Counted from the stretch's first letter, positions 1 through 8,314 are shown. The stretch: DNA of 64,000 nt from Nonomuraea indica (GCF_002850745.1 NZ_KZ559474.1:281042-345041); one strand, 5' to 3'. Numbers and translations: made by a program. Notes: a model not told the origin generated them from the sequence alone.

Positions 1-291
1 GGCCTGCCGGGCCAGCCGCTGGTGCTCGGGCTCCACGTCCACGCTGGTCAGCGTGCCGTCCTGGCGCATGCCGCGGAGCAGCCAGAGGCCGGAGACGCCG
101 CACCCCGTGCCGATCTCGACCACGGACTTGGCGTTGAGCGCCGAGGCGAGGAAGCAGAGCGCGGCCCCGCCTCCGGGAAGGATGGGCGGCGCGCCCATCT
201 CCAGGCCGCGCCGGCGCGCCGCGTGCAGGATCTCATCCTCGTGATGGAACTGCTCCGCATAGGCCAGAGTGGCCTCCACCGGACTGGTCAT
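1..291 (-). CDS. O-methyltransferase, partial (C-terminus outside window)
   Basis: The first 97 residues of an AdoMet-dependent class I methyltransferase are present; the rest lies beyond base 1. The ATG at 291 opens MTSPVEATLAYAEQF. The AdoMet-binding motif VVEIGTGCGVSG is at residues 57-68, followed by the acidic motif II (SVDVEPEH). This matches the O-methyltransferase divergent from sigE in M. tuberculosis (Rv1220c), and here too it points away from sigE. The substrate is unknown. Family assignment is firm; the methyl acceptor cannot be inferred. Confidence 0.85.
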   Translation of the reverse strand, partial: MTSPVEATLAYAEQFHHEDEILHAARRRGLEMGAPPILPGGGAALCFLASALNAKSVVEIGTGCGVSGLWLLRGMRQDGTLTSVDVEPEHQRLARQA

Positions 292-357
292 CGGCCTCCT
301 CCCCCCACTTTCGTGCGATTGGTCACCGATCGCAGCCTAGGGGAGACACGCCAGGAC

Positions 358-384
358 GGGAACTCAGGAGCACCTCGCGGCGTT
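358..384 (+). promoter_or_regulatory. Candidate ECF (SigE-type) promoter of sigE
   Basis: GGGAAC at 358-363 and CGTT at 381-384 are separated by exactly 17 nt. This is the classical -35/-10 arrangement of actinobacterial ECF sigma factors of the SigE/SigH/SigR type. It lies about 105 bp upstream of the preferred sigE start, so autoregulation is likely. Inferred from sequence only. Confidence 0.6.
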
Positions 385-488
385 GCAGGTTTAAACGGGC
401 TTTGCCGGTCCGGAAGGCAGGCAGTGCGCATGAAGGGACGAAACCAGGCACTATGGCGGTAGCGGTGGTCCCAGAGAGAGGAGTTCTG

Positions 489-1094
489 GTGGACGAAAGC
501 GACCACCAGGCCGATGCTCCCGTGTCCGACTGGACGCCTCCCACCTGGGAGGAAGTGGTGCGGACACACTCCGCCCGCGTTTATCGGCTGGCGTATCGCC
601 TGACCGGCAACGTTCATGACGCCGAAGACCTCACCCAGGAGGTCTTCGTACGGGTCTTCAGGTCGCTGTCCAGTTACACGCCCGGCACGTTCGAGGGCTG
701 GCTGCACCGGATCACGACCAACCTGTTCCTCGACATGGCCCGTCGCAAGCAGCGCATCCGCTTCGAGGGGCTCGCCGACGACGCCGCCGAGCGGCTGCGC
801 GGTCGCGAGCCGTCGCCGGCGCAGGCGTTCGACGACGCCCACCTCGAGCCCGACATCCAGGCGGCGCTCGACGCGCTCGCCCCGGAGTTCCGGGCGGCCA
901 TCGTGCTGTGCGACATCGAGGGCCTGTCCTACGAGGAGATCGCGGCCACGCTCGGCGTCAAGCTGGGCACGGTCCGCAGCCGTATTCACCGTGGCCGGGC
1001 GCAGTTGCGCGAGGCGCTCGATCATCGGGCTCCCCGCAACTCACAACTCCCCCCGCCAGCATTCCCGTCCGGGACCCGTGGGGAGGAAGTCTGA
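489..1094 (+). CDS. sigE: RNA polymerase ECF sigma factor SigE
   Basis: Group 4 sigma factor that redirects RNA polymerase to envelope-stress promoters. Region 2 (RVYRLAYRLTGNVHDAEDLT, then QEVFVRVFRSL) and region 4 (FRAAIVLCDIEGLSYEEIA with GTVRSRIHRGRAQL) are both intact. The GTG at 489 is chosen because AGAGAGGAG lies 5 nt upstream; longer in-frame starts exist at 453 (ATG) and 402 (TTG), and M. tuberculosis SigE is known to have several start sites. The length from 489 is 201 aa. The next gene, one base downstream, is its zinc anti-sigma factor, and htrA follows, which fixes the identity. Control is probably autoregulation through the ECF promoter at 358-384 plus sequestration by RseA. 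Confidence 0.93.
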   Translation: MDESDHQADAPVSDWTPPTWEEVVRTHSARVYRLAYRLTGNVHDAEDLTQEVFVRVFRSLSSYTPGTFEGWLHRITTNLFLDMARRKQRIRFEGLADDAAERLRGREPSPAQAFDDAHLEPDIQAALDALAPEFRAAIVLCDIEGLSYEEIAATLGVKLGTVRSRIHRGRAQLREALDHRAPRNSQLPPPAFPSGTRGEEV

Positions 1095-1095
1095 T

Positions 1096-1611
1096 ATGTC
1101 GCATCTTGGAGAACGTGTATCCGCTCTGGTGGACGGCGAGCTCAATCACACCGAGCGTGATCGTGCTCTCGCCCACCTGGCCTTCTGCGCCGACTGCAGG
1201 CACGAGGTCGAGTCGATGCGGGCGCTGAAGTCGCGCCTGCGCTCGCTCGACGAACTTGCCATGCCGGCCGACCTGACCATGTCCTTGCTGCGCATGGCGG
1301 AGCCGGGCGGCCCGTTGCCCCCTCGGGAGCGGCCTTTCCCTACCCGGACGTTCGGTGGGGTGCCCCTTCCCGGGCCGCACAGCATCGCCCCTCCGGACAA
1401 CCGGCCGCGCACCGTGATGGGTGGCGCTTCGGGCCCGGGCCGCGGCGCTAGGCGACGTGGCTCCTACGTGGCGGTCGGCGTGGTGTCCGCGGCCGTCGCC
1501 CTCGGCACCTTCTTCGCGGTCTCCGGCTCGGGCCAGAGCACGTCGCCCCCGCCGGTCGAGATGATCAAGCAGAATCCCCCGGTGAGCACTCCTCCCACCG
1601 CCACGCCCTGA
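1096..1611 (+). CDS. rseA: Anti-sigma-E factor RseA, zinc-binding ZAS type
   Basis: 171-aa membrane-associated anti-sigma factor that binds SigE. The ZAS signature HX3CX2C is at His27, Cys31 and Cys34. A hydrophobic stretch (YVAVGVVSAAVALGTFFAV) near residue 130 is a likely single membrane span, preceded by a Pro-rich linker and followed by a short tail. It starts one base after the sigE stop, so the two are co-transcribed. Family knowledge: redox or phosphorylation-triggered proteolysis releases SigE; neither is visible here. The ATG start follows GGGAGGAAG. Confidence 0.88.
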   Translation: MSHLGERVSALVDGELNHTERDRALAHLAFCADCRHEVESMRALKSRLRSLDELAMPADLTMSLLRMAEPGGPLPPRERPFPTRTFGGVPLPGPHSIAPPDNRPRTVMGGASGPGRGARRRGSYVAVGVVSAAVALGTFFAVSGSGQSTSPPPVEMIKQNPPVSTPPTATP

Positions 1612-1793
1612 CCAGCGGTCCAGGCCTGGAATACTCGATGGCGTAGTCGATGGCGTCAGGGGCATACGATCTGGGATCGGTGTTTTGTCCGGGGTCCGCT
1701 CGCGTGTGGGCGATTCCTGACACATGCTTTTACGACTCTCGTATGCCTATCGCGCCAGGATTGCGGTGTCGAGCAAGGAGTGGTGAGACCTAG
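1612..1793. other. Intergenic region rseA-htrA
   Basis: 182 bp upstream of htrA. No GGGAAC-type ECF promoter was seen. A purine-rich AAGGAGTGGTGAG lies before the htrA ATG, slightly far from it (about 11 nt) for a standard ribosome binding site. No small gene is evident. Confidence 0.4.
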
Positions 1794-3623
1794 ATGACCG
1801 ACGAGACGCGCCCCGACGACGGACGCAGGCCGTCGGACTTCCCTGACGCGCAGGGGCGCCCGGAGTTCCGGCCCGCCGAGGAGCGGGCGGAGCGATCCGG
1901 CGAGCCGGGCGGTGAGCCGGCCGTGTCCGGCGGCTGGGCGGACCCGTCGCGACGTCCCGGTGACGCGTCGGTCCAGGGCGGCCATTCCGGCCCGCCCGAC
2001 CAGTTCGGTCATCCCGGCCACTCCGGTCATCCTGACCAGGCCGGTCATCCTGACCAGGCCGGTCATCCTGACCAGGCCGGTCATCCTGACCAGGCCGGTC
2101 ATCCTGACCAGGCCGGTCATCCCGGCCACTCCGATCGTCCCGACCAGCCCGGCCATCCCGGTGAGGCTCACCACGCCGGCCCCGCTCCGTACGGCTCCTG
2201 GAGCGACCAGTCCGGGCAAGGAGGCGGTGACAGGCCCGGCCCTCCGAGCGCCGACCAGGGCTCGGGCCCGTTCTTCGCCAGCCCCGACAGCACCCCGTAC
2301 GGCGTGCCGCAGAGCGGTGAGACGGGTCCGGGGCACGACACCCGCGCCTACGAGAGCCCGTTCTTCGGCAGCTCGCCCGGCGCGCCGCCCTACGGCGGCG
2401 ACATGCCGCCGCCTCCGAGCAGCGCCTTCGGGATGGGCCCCGGCTGGGCTCCGCCGCCCTCCGTCCCGCACGGCGGTCAGGCGGTCGCGGTCCGGCGCGG
2501 CCCGAGCACCGGCCTGCTGATCGTGCTGGCCGTCGTCATCGCGCTCGCCGCGTCCCTGTTCGGCAGCGTCGGCACCTACCTGCTCACCAGGTCGACCGGC
2601 GGCACCGACCCGTCCTACAGCCTCGGCCCGCCGCCCAACGGCAGCAGCAACCGGGCGCCCGACTCGGTGGCGGGCGTCGCCGCCCGCGTGCTGCCGAGCG
2701 TCGTGTCCCTGGAGGTCGGCAACGGCACGAGCGCCGACGGCGCGACCGGCTCCGGGTTCCTGATCAAGGACGGTTACGTGGTCACCAACAACCACGTCGT
2801 CGCCATGGCCGCCCGAGGCGGCGAGATCCGGATCCAGTTCCACAACCGCAAGACCACCACGGGCCGGATCGTCGGCCGCGACCCCGGCTCCGACCTCGCG
2901 GTCGTCAAGCCGGAGGAGACGTTCGGCACGCCGGAGATCACGCTCGGCAACTCCGACCAGGTGGTCGTCGGCGACCCGGTCATCGCGGTCGGCTCGCCGC
3001 TGGGCCTGTCGGGCACGGTCACGACGGGCATCGTCAGCTCGCTCAACCGTCCGGTCATCGCGGGCGACGAGAGCGGCACGTCCGAGGAGCCCGCCTACAT
3101 CAGCGCCATCCAGACCGACGCCGCGATCAACCCGGGCAACTCCGGTGGCCCGCTGGTCAACGGCAAGGGTGAGGTCGTGGGGGTCAACTCCGCCATCGCC
3201 ACGCTGAGCCGTTCGCTCAACAGCCAGAGCGGCAGCATCGGCCTCGGCTTCGCCATCCCGGTCAACCAAGCGCGTCGCGTCGCGCAGGAGCTGGTCACCG
3301 ACGGCAAGGCCAAGCGGCCCAAGATCGGCATCGTGCTCGACCGCAACTACAAGGGCCAGGGCGTCCGCATCGCCTCCGAGCCCGCCGAGGGCCGCCAGCC
3401 GATCGACGCCAACGGTCCCGCGGCCAAGGCCGGCCTGAAGCCGGGTGACGTCATCCTGGAGATCGACGGCCTGCGGCTGCAGGACGGCAACGAGCTCATC
3501 GCGCTGATCCGCAGCAAGGCGCCGGGCGCCAAGATCAACGTCAAGTACGAGCGCGCCGGTCAGGAGCGCTCCGCGACCCTCACGGTGATGGCCGACGAGA
3601 CCCCGAACCCGACCCCGTCCTGA
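1794..3623 (+). CDS. htrA: HtrA/DegP-like membrane-anchored serine protease with PDZ domain
   Basis: 609-aa quality-control protease. Residues 1-240 form a cytoplasmic Pro/Gly/Asp-rich tail containing five GHPDQA repeats; residues 241-264 are one membrane span (GLLIVLAVVIALAASLFGSV); a trypsin-like domain follows with catalytic His334 (NNHVV), Asp367 (GSDLAVV) and Ser450 (NPGNSGGPL). The C-terminus is a PDZ domain (AKAGLKPGDVILEIDG). The protease therefore faces outside the membrane. Position after sigE-rseA matches M. tuberculosis htrA (Rv1223). It probably degrades misfolded envelope proteins and may participate in RseA turnover (inference). Confidence 0.93.
   Translation: MTDETRPDDGRRPSDFPDAQGRPEFRPAEERAERSGEPGGEPAVSGGWADPSRRPGDASVQGGHSGPPDQFGHPGHSGHPDQAGHPDQAGHPDQAGHPDQAGHPDQAGHPGHSDRPDQPGHPGEAHHAGPAPYGSWSDQSGQGGGDRPGPPSADQGSGPFFASPDSTPYGVPQSGETGPGHDTRAYESPFFGSSPGAPPYGGDMPPPPSSAFGMGPGWAPPPSVPHGGQAVAVRRGPSTGLLIVLAVVIALAASLFGSVGTYLLTRSTGGTDPSYSLGPPPNGSSNRAPDSVAGVAARVLPSVVSLEVGNGTSADGATGSGFLIKDGYVVTNNHVVAMAARGGEIRIQFHNRKTTTGRIVGRDPGSDLAVVKPEETFGTPEITLGNSDQVVVGDPVIAVGSPLGLSGTVTTGIVSSLNRPVIAGDESGTSEEPAYISAIQTDAAINPGNSGGPLVNGKGEVVGVNSAIATLSRSLNSQSGSIGLGFAIPVNQARRVAQELVTDGKAKRPKIGIVLDRNYKGQGVRIASEPAEGRQPIDANGPAAKAGLKPGDVILEIDGLRLQDGNELIALIRSKAPGAKINVKYERAGQERSATLTVMADETPNPTPS
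2025..2114 (+). repeat. 18-bp tandem repeat, five perfect copies, in htrA
   Basis: GGTCATCCTGACCAGGCC is repeated five times without a mismatch, encoding GHPDQA x5 in the cytoplasmic tail. Flanking sequence (GGTCATCCCGGCCACTCC) is a diverged version of the same unit. Copy number is likely to vary between strains because the unit keeps frame. Confidence 0.95.
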
Positions 3624-3690
3624 CCCTGGCGGGCCGCGGCGCCCGCCCGTCCCGGGTGGCGGGCCACCGTCCGTCCGTCCGGGTGGTGAG

Positions 3691-3797
3691 CCGGTGTCTG
3701 CCCGTCCGGGTGGTGGGCCGCGGTACGCCGTCCGGGTGGTGGGCCGGTGTCTGCCCGTCCGGGTGGTGGGCCGCGGTACGCCGGTCCCGGTGGTGGG
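3691..3797. repeat. 53-bp imperfect direct repeat upstream of tatB
   Basis: Two copies of a 53-bp unit start at CCGGTGTCTG (3691 and 3744). Each contains the core GTCCGGGTGGTGGG, which recurs about five times between 3666 and 3797. The 315-bp gap 3624-3938 between htrA and tatB holds this repeat tract and otherwise no recognisable gene. Confidence 0.8.
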
Positions 3798-3938
3798 CTG
3801 TCGGACGCGCTCGGATCACGGGGCCGGGCGGTTGGTACGTTGTTGTCCGACGTGGACGACCGACCAGCCCCCTGGAGCCTTTAGTCTGGGATGTGCCGGG
3901 GTTGTCCTCGGAGCAACGGACTGCGGTAGGAGCTCACG

Positions 3939-4298
3939 GTGTTCGGACTGGGCTGGCTGGAGATCGGAGCGCTGATCGTCATCGCGCTGCTCGTCTTCGG
4001 TCCGGAGAAGCTGCCCGAGGCGGCGTCGCAGGCTGGCAAGACGTTGCGCAACCTGCGCCGGATGGCCAACAACGCCCGTGATGACCTGCGTGCCGGGCTG
4101 CCTCCGGAGCTGTCCAACTTCGACCCCGCCGACCTCAATCCGCGCAACTTCGTCCGCAAGCACCTCCTGGACGACCTGGAGGACGACTGGAACGGCCAGC
4201 CGCGCCAGCTCGAACCGGTCACCGCGCCGCCCGTCCCCGATCCGGTGGACGAGCTGGGCTACGGCGAGCTCCCGCCGTACGACTCCGAGGCCACCTGA
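3939..4298 (+). CDS. tatB: Sec-independent translocase subunit TatB
   Basis: 119-aa TatA/B-family protein. One N-terminal membrane span (MFGLGWLEIGALIVIALLVF) is followed by the hinge GPEKLPEAA and an amphipathic helix, then a charged cytoplasmic tail. TatB recruits twin-arginine precursors to TatC. The GTG start follows GTAGGAG. Its place after htrA equals M. tuberculosis tatB (Rv1224) and is the main reason for calling TatB rather than TatA; tatC is not in this window. Confidence 0.88.
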   Translation: MFGLGWLEIGALIVIALLVFGPEKLPEAASQAGKTLRNLRRMANNARDDLRAGLPPELSNFDPADLNPRNFVRKHLLDDLEDDWNGQPRQLEPVTAPPVPDPVDELGYGELPPYDSEAT

Positions 4299-4395
4299 CG
4301 GGCTGCCGGCACCTTCCGAACAGCAGCATGAACTGCCGGCGTCTCCGGGATCGGCCAGGACTTCGAGGAAGTGCGCCTGTGCCGTGCCGACCGGG

Positions 4396-5016
4396 TCAGG
4401 TGTTCCTGCGGCGCCGGTAGTAGGCGTAGGTGACGGCGGCGAGCAGGGGTCCCCACAGCAGTAGCGGGAGGTAGCAGAGGTAGTAGATCGCCGCCTGCCA
4501 GCCGCCTGCTTGGGTGGGGAAGTTGGCGGGAGTCGGCTCGCCTCGCAGGGTCACTCCGGCGAGCTCGGTGACGACGGCGGCTGTCCACAAGACCGTCAGG
4601 ATCACGGCGCCGAGGGTCGCGGGGATGACGGCGGCCGGCGTCGGCACTCTGCGGCCACCCAGCCCGGGTACCCAGCGCGGGAATCGCTCTCCCCAGGCGG
4701 CGACCAGTCCGACGGCCGTGAACGCCAGCAGCTCCGACATGATCGTCAGCAGGATGATGTAGGCCCGCTCGCCGAGCTGGAGCCCGTCGCCGAACGCGAA
4801 AGGCAGTCGCCAGAGGCCGGCCGGCAGCACGGTGAACGGGATGACGTAGGCGGCGGTCCGCGCCCAGCGGGGAACCCCGGCCACCGGGGCATGCGCGGCT
4901 CTCCACATGCTGCGCAGCCGCCCGGTGGCCGCCGGCGCGTCCATGGCCGGTTCCGCTGTTCCGGTGGTCATGGCGGCCGGCAGCGGCGCGTCGAGGATCC
5001 GATCACTTCTCGTCAT
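4396..5016 (-). CDS. Conserved membrane protein, function unknown
   Basis: 206 aa with about four to five predicted membrane spans (for example YVIPFTVLPAGLW, AYIILLTIMSELLAFTAVGL, AVILTVLWTAAVVTELAGV and YYLCYLPLLLWGPLLAAVTY) and a basic C-terminal RRRRNT. I do not recognise the family. The ATG at 5016 is preferred because a TAGCGT -10-like hexamer sits 7 nt upstream, the spacing of a leaderless transcript; an in-frame GTG lies at 5025. It is divergent from the histidine kinase gene 87 bp away and could be its sensing partner or target (inference). Confidence 0.6.
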   Translation of the reverse strand: MTRSDRILDAPLPAAMTTGTAEPAMDAPAATGRLRSMWRAAHAPVAGVPRWARTAAYVIPFTVLPAGLWRLPFAFGDGLQLGERAYIILLTIMSELLAFTAVGLVAAWGERFPRWVPGLGGRRVPTPAAVIPATLGAVILTVLWTAAVVTELAGVTLRGEPTPANFPTQAGGWQAAIYYLCYLPLLLWGPLLAAVTYAYYRRRRNT

Positions 5017-5103
5017 GCCGATCACGCTAGGAACAGCCGGACCCGGCCGCCTCCCCCTGGGGAGGGAGTGCGCCGGGCGGGCCGTCGGCTAACGTCGATC
5101 GTC

Positions 5104-6162
5104 GTGAGGTACCACATCGTTCTGGCCGTGCGGGCCGGGATCTACCAGCTGCTGGGCGCCGCGCTGCTGACTCCGGTCGCCGTGGTGCTCGGCCTGCCTA
5201 TCCTGACCGAGTGGACGCCGGGGCGCGTGCTGGTGCTATGGGCGGCTTGCCTGCCGGCCTCCGTGCTGCTCGCCCTGACGCCGCTGATGCGGCGTCTGGA
5301 GGCGGCCGCGTTGTCGGAGCTGCTCGACGTCGAGGTGCCCAAGCGGGCGGACCGCGTCTACCTGGTGGTGCTGACCAGCCTGCACCTGTACGGCGGTGGC
5401 ACGTTCGGAGCGGGCATGCTGGCGCTGACGCCCGGACTGGTGTCGCTGCCCGGACTGGCGCGGGCGGGGCTCGGCGAGCCTGCTGAAGTGCTCCTGATCG
5501 CCGCCACCGTGCTGACCGTGATGGTCGCCGCGGGACTCGGGCAGCGCTGGGCGGCGCGCCGGCTGCTGCGCACCGAGCCGTCACGCGTGATCGACGAACT
5601 CGGCCGCCGCCAGAGCCTCGCCCTGGAACTGCACGACTCCGTCGGCCACGCTCTCAGCGTCGTCCTCGTCCAGGCGATGGCCGCCCAGGCGGCACTGCAG
5701 CGCACCAAGACCGCGCTCGCCGTACAGTCGCTGGAGCACCTGACGGCCACCGCCCGCGACGCCCAGCAGGACCTGGACGTGCTGTTGAGCGTGCTCGACG
5801 ACGGCGGCACCACCGAGACCCCCACCCTGGAGGCCCTCGACACGCTCACCCGCGGCCTCGACGTGCACATGAACGTCATCGAACACCTCGACAAGGTCCC
5901 GGCCGCAGCCTCGCGCACGGCCTTCGCCCTCGCGCGGGAGGCGCTCACCAACGCCCTGCGTCACGGGCGCGGCCCGGTCACGCTGAACGTCGCCGTGGGC
6001 GCCGACCTGGTCCTGACGGTGGACAACGCGGTCGCGGGCAGCCTCGGCGGACAGGGGCGCGGCCTGACCGGCATGCGTTTGCGGGCCCGCCTGGCCGGCG
6101 GCACGTGTACCTGGGAGGAGGCGGACGGGACGTGGCGCGTTCAGGCGAGGCTGCCGCTGTGA
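5104..6162 (+). CDS. NarL-family sensor histidine kinase
   Basis: 352-aa membrane kinase. Several hydrophobic spans fill residues 1-150; the HisKA_3 box LALELHDSVGHALS contains the phosphorylatable His, and a HATPase segment (FALAREALTNALRHGRG) and the G box GQGRGLTGMRLRARLAGG follow. GTG 5104 is chosen because the long upstream extension is not protein-like and a TAACGT hexamer lies 8 nt before it, suggesting leaderless transcription. The stop overlaps the response regulator start by 4 nt (GTGA), so kinase and regulator form one operon. The signal is unknown. Confidence 0.85.
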   Translation: MRYHIVLAVRAGIYQLLGAALLTPVAVVLGLPILTEWTPGRVLVLWAACLPASVLLALTPLMRRLEAAALSELLDVEVPKRADRVYLVVLTSLHLYGGGTFGAGMLALTPGLVSLPGLARAGLGEPAEVLLIAATVLTVMVAAGLGQRWAARRLLRTEPSRVIDELGRRQSLALELHDSVGHALSVVLVQAMAAQAALQRTKTALAVQSLEHLTATARDAQQDLDVLLSVLDDGGTTETPTLEALDTLTRGLDVHMNVIEHLDKVPAAASRTAFALAREALTNALRHGRGPVTLNVAVGADLVLTVDNAVAGSLGGQGRGLTGMRLRARLAGGTCTWEEADGTWRVQARLPL

Positions 6163-6821
6163 TCCGGGTCGTCCTGGCCGACGACGAGAAGTTGATCCGT
6201 TCGGGCTGGACGACCATGCTGTCCCTGCACGACGACATCGAGGTGGTGGGCGAGGCGGGCGACGGCCGCGAAGCCGTCGAGGCCGGCACCGGCGCGGACG
6301 TCGTGCTGATGGACATCCGCATGCCCCGCATGGACGGTCTGGCCGCGACCCAGGAGCTGGCCCGCCGCTCCCCGGCGACGCGCGTCGTCGTGGTCACCAC
6401 GTTCGAGAACGACCAACTGGTCTGGGGCGCGCTGCGCGCCGGCGCCGCGGGCTACGTGCTCAAACGCGCGCCCGCCGACGAACTGGTGGAGGCCGTCCGG
6501 CTGGTGCACTCACGCGACGCGCTGCTCTTCCCCGACGCGCTGCGCCGCATCGCATCCCCGCACGTCGGTACAGCCACGCCGCGCGTGCCGGTCGAGCTGA
6601 CCCCCCGCGAACTGGACGTCCTGCGGCACATCGCGCTCGGACAGAACAACGCGGAAATCGCGGCGGCCCTGCACGTCACCAAGGAGACGGTCAAAACGCA
6701 CGTCGGCAATGTCCTGGACAAGCTCGGCGCCCGCGACCGTACCCAGGCGGCCGTCCTGGCCTACGAACTCGGCCTCGTCTTCGCCGGTGTCGAACGGCGC
6801 CCCAGGAGTTTCGGGCCATGA
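6159..6821 (+). CDS. LuxR/NarL-family response regulator
   Basis: 220-aa two-domain regulator. The receiver domain has the acidic pair ADDE, phosphoacceptor Asp in VVLMDIRMPRMDG, the Thr switch (VVVTTF) and the Lys in GYVLKRAPADEL. The C-terminal LuxR helix-turn-helix is LTPRELDVLRHIALGQNNAE with TKETVKTHVGNVLDKLGARD. The GTG at 6159 overlaps the kinase stop. The likely partner is the kinase just upstream; targets are unknown, with the divergent membrane gene a candidate. Confidence 0.9.
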   Translation: MIRVVLADDEKLIRSGWTTMLSLHDDIEVVGEAGDGREAVEAGTGADVVLMDIRMPRMDGLAATQELARRSPATRVVVVTTFENDQLVWGALRAGAAGYVLKRAPADELVEAVRLVHSRDALLFPDALRRIASPHVGTATPRVPVELTPRELDVLRHIALGQNNAEIAAALHVTKETVKTHVGNVLDKLGARDRTQAAVLAYELGLVFAGVERRPRSFGP

Positions 6822-6860
6822 CAGGCGCCGTGGCCGATGACGCCACGGCCACGGCGCCTG
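6822..6860. terminator. Bidirectional hairpin terminator
   Basis: A perfect 15-bp stem (arms 6822-6836 and 6846-6860) with a 9-nt loop lies exactly between the converging response regulator and mrp genes. Confidence 0.85.
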
Positions 6861-6868
6861 CCGGAGGG

Positions 6869-8008
6869 CTAGCGGCGGTTGGGGGCCAGCCCGAGCTGCA
6901 TGCCCTTCAGGCTGGACGCCCGCTTGCCGAGGGTGGCCGCGATCGAGCGCAGCTCGGCCGCCGCGGGCGAGTCGGGGTCGGTCAGGACGAGCGGCTTGCC
7001 CTCGTCGCCGCCCTCGCGCAGCCGCAGGTCGAGCGGCACCTGGCCGAGCAGCGGCACGCGGGCGCCGAGCGTGCGGGTGAGCGCGTCGGCCACGGTCTGG
7101 CCGCCGCCCTCGCCGAACACCGCGATGCGCTCGTCGCAGTGCGGGCAGGGAAGCCAGGCCATGTTCTCGATGACGCCCGCGATCTGCTGGTGCGTCTGCG
7201 CGGCGATCGAGCCGGCCCGCTCGGCCACTTCGGCGGCGGCCATCTGCGGCGTGGTGACGACGAGGAGCTCGGCCGACGGCAGGCGCTGGGCCACGGAGAT
7301 GGCGATGTCGCCGGTGCCGGGCGGCAGGTCGAGCAGCAGGACGTCGAGGTCGCCCCAGTAGACGTCGGCGAGGAACTGGTGCAGCGCGCGGTCGAGCATG
7401 GGCCCGCGCCAGACCACGGGGGTGTTGCCCTCGGGCTTGAACATGCCGACCGAGATGACCTTGATGTCATGCGCCACCGGCGGCATGATCATGTCTTCGA
7501 CCTTGGTGGGGCGTTCGGCGGCGCCGAGCATCCGCGGAACGCTGTGGCCGTAGATGTCGGCGTCGACGATGCCGACCTTGAGCCCGTTGGCGGCCATGGC
7601 GGCGGCCAGGTTGACCGTGACCGACGACTTGCCGACACCGCCCTTGCCGCTGGCCACCGCGAAGACGCGGGTCAGCGAGCCGGGCTGGTTGAACGGGATC
7701 TCCTTCTCCGGGCCCCGGTCGCCGCGGAGCTTGGTCTGCAACTCCTTGCGCTGCTCGGTGCTCATGACGTCGAGCTCCAGCTCGACGCCTGCGACACCGT
7801 CGAGCTTGGAGACGGCGGCGACCACGTCGCGGCGGATGGTGTCCTTCATCGGACAGCCGGCCACCGTCAGGTAGACGCCTACGCGGACGACGCCGTCCGG
7901 CGCGATGTCGACGCTCTTGACCATGCCGAGATCGGTGATCGGACGGCGGATCTCGGGGTCGATGACGGTGGCGAGGGCGGCCGTCACCTGCTGCTGGGTT
8001 GGTGCCAT
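6869..8008 (-). CDS. mrp: Mrp/NBP35-type iron-sulfur carrier ATPase
   Basis: 379-aa cytoplasmic P-loop protein that carries Fe-S clusters to apoproteins. An N-terminal MIP18/DUF59 domain (residues 1-95, VIDPEIRRPITDLGMV) precedes the deviant Walker A GKGGVGKSSVTVNLA and the switch LLLDLPPGTGD. The paired cysteines PCPHC are the cluster ligands. Orthologous position and sequence to M. tuberculosis mrp (Rv1229c) are clear. The ATG at 8008 gives a normal length for the fused-domain subgroup. Confidence 0.93.
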   Translation of the reverse strand: MAPTQQQVTAALATVIDPEIRRPITDLGMVKSVDIAPDGVVRVGVYLTVAGCPMKDTIRRDVVAAVSKLDGVAGVELELDVMSTEQRKELQTKLRGDRGPEKEIPFNQPGSLTRVFAVASGKGGVGKSSVTVNLAAAMAANGLKVGIVDADIYGHSVPRMLGAAERPTKVEDMIMPPVAHDIKVISVGMFKPEGNTPVVWRGPMLDRALHQFLADVYWGDLDVLLLDLPPGTGDIAISVAQRLPSAELLVVTTPQMAAAEVAERAGSIAAQTHQQIAGVIENMAWLPCPHCDERIAVFGEGGGQTVADALTRTLGARVPLLGQVPLDLRLREGGDEGKPLVLTDPDSPAAAELRSIAATLGKRASSLKGMQLGLAPNRR

Positions 8009-8165
8009 CGAAGTCTCGGCACGAAGGGAGTGCCGTCCCTCCTTAGTCGTCTGTGGGTGACCGGCGCGACACGTCGGCGAGGATGCCCCTCCATGGTATG
8101 AACCAGGGAAGCGACGGGGTTAATCCGTGCTTTCAGGTGTCCGCGCAACGTTCTCAGGTTACTCC

Positions 8166-8314
8166 GTGTCTCTTCTGGGCGACGAGGGCCGCACCGTCGA
8201 CGTGCTCGCGCGGCCGGCCGAGGCGCCGGGGCGGCTCGACCTGCTGGACCCCGGTGAGCTCGGCGCCGGATCGGCGACCTGCTCGCCCGGCTCGACGTCA
8301 GGGCCGCTCCCTGA
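8166..8314 (+). pseudogene. Possible frameshifted small gene or gene remnant
   Basis: From GTG 8166 the plus strand reads MSLLGDEGRTVDVLARPAEA with codon use typical of this genome (third positions mostly G/C) up to about GELGA. The frame then becomes poor, while another frame takes over with RIGDLLARLDVRAAP and a stop at 8312-8314. Read together they look like one about 50-residue protein broken by a frameshift near 8258-8264. The stop falls just inside the 3' end of the DUF1003 gene. It could also be chance; no family is recognised. The rest of 8009-8165 shows no gene. Confidence 0.3.

Noticed and set aside
402..488. Longer N-terminus for SigE
   Set aside because: The upstream TTG/ATG starts lack a good ribosome binding site, whereas GTG 489 has one with ideal spacing; kept as possible isoforms.
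2025..2114. CRISPR-like array in htrA
   Set aside because: 18-bp units without spacers, in frame with the protein.
1656..3269. Long open frame on the minus strand opposite htrA
   Set aside because: It mirrors the GC-rich codons of htrA, has low-complexity Arg/Ala/Gly composition and no motif; htrA is unambiguous.
4510..5103. N-terminal extension of the histidine kinase
   Set aside because: It is antisense to the membrane-protein gene and Gly/Arg low complexity.
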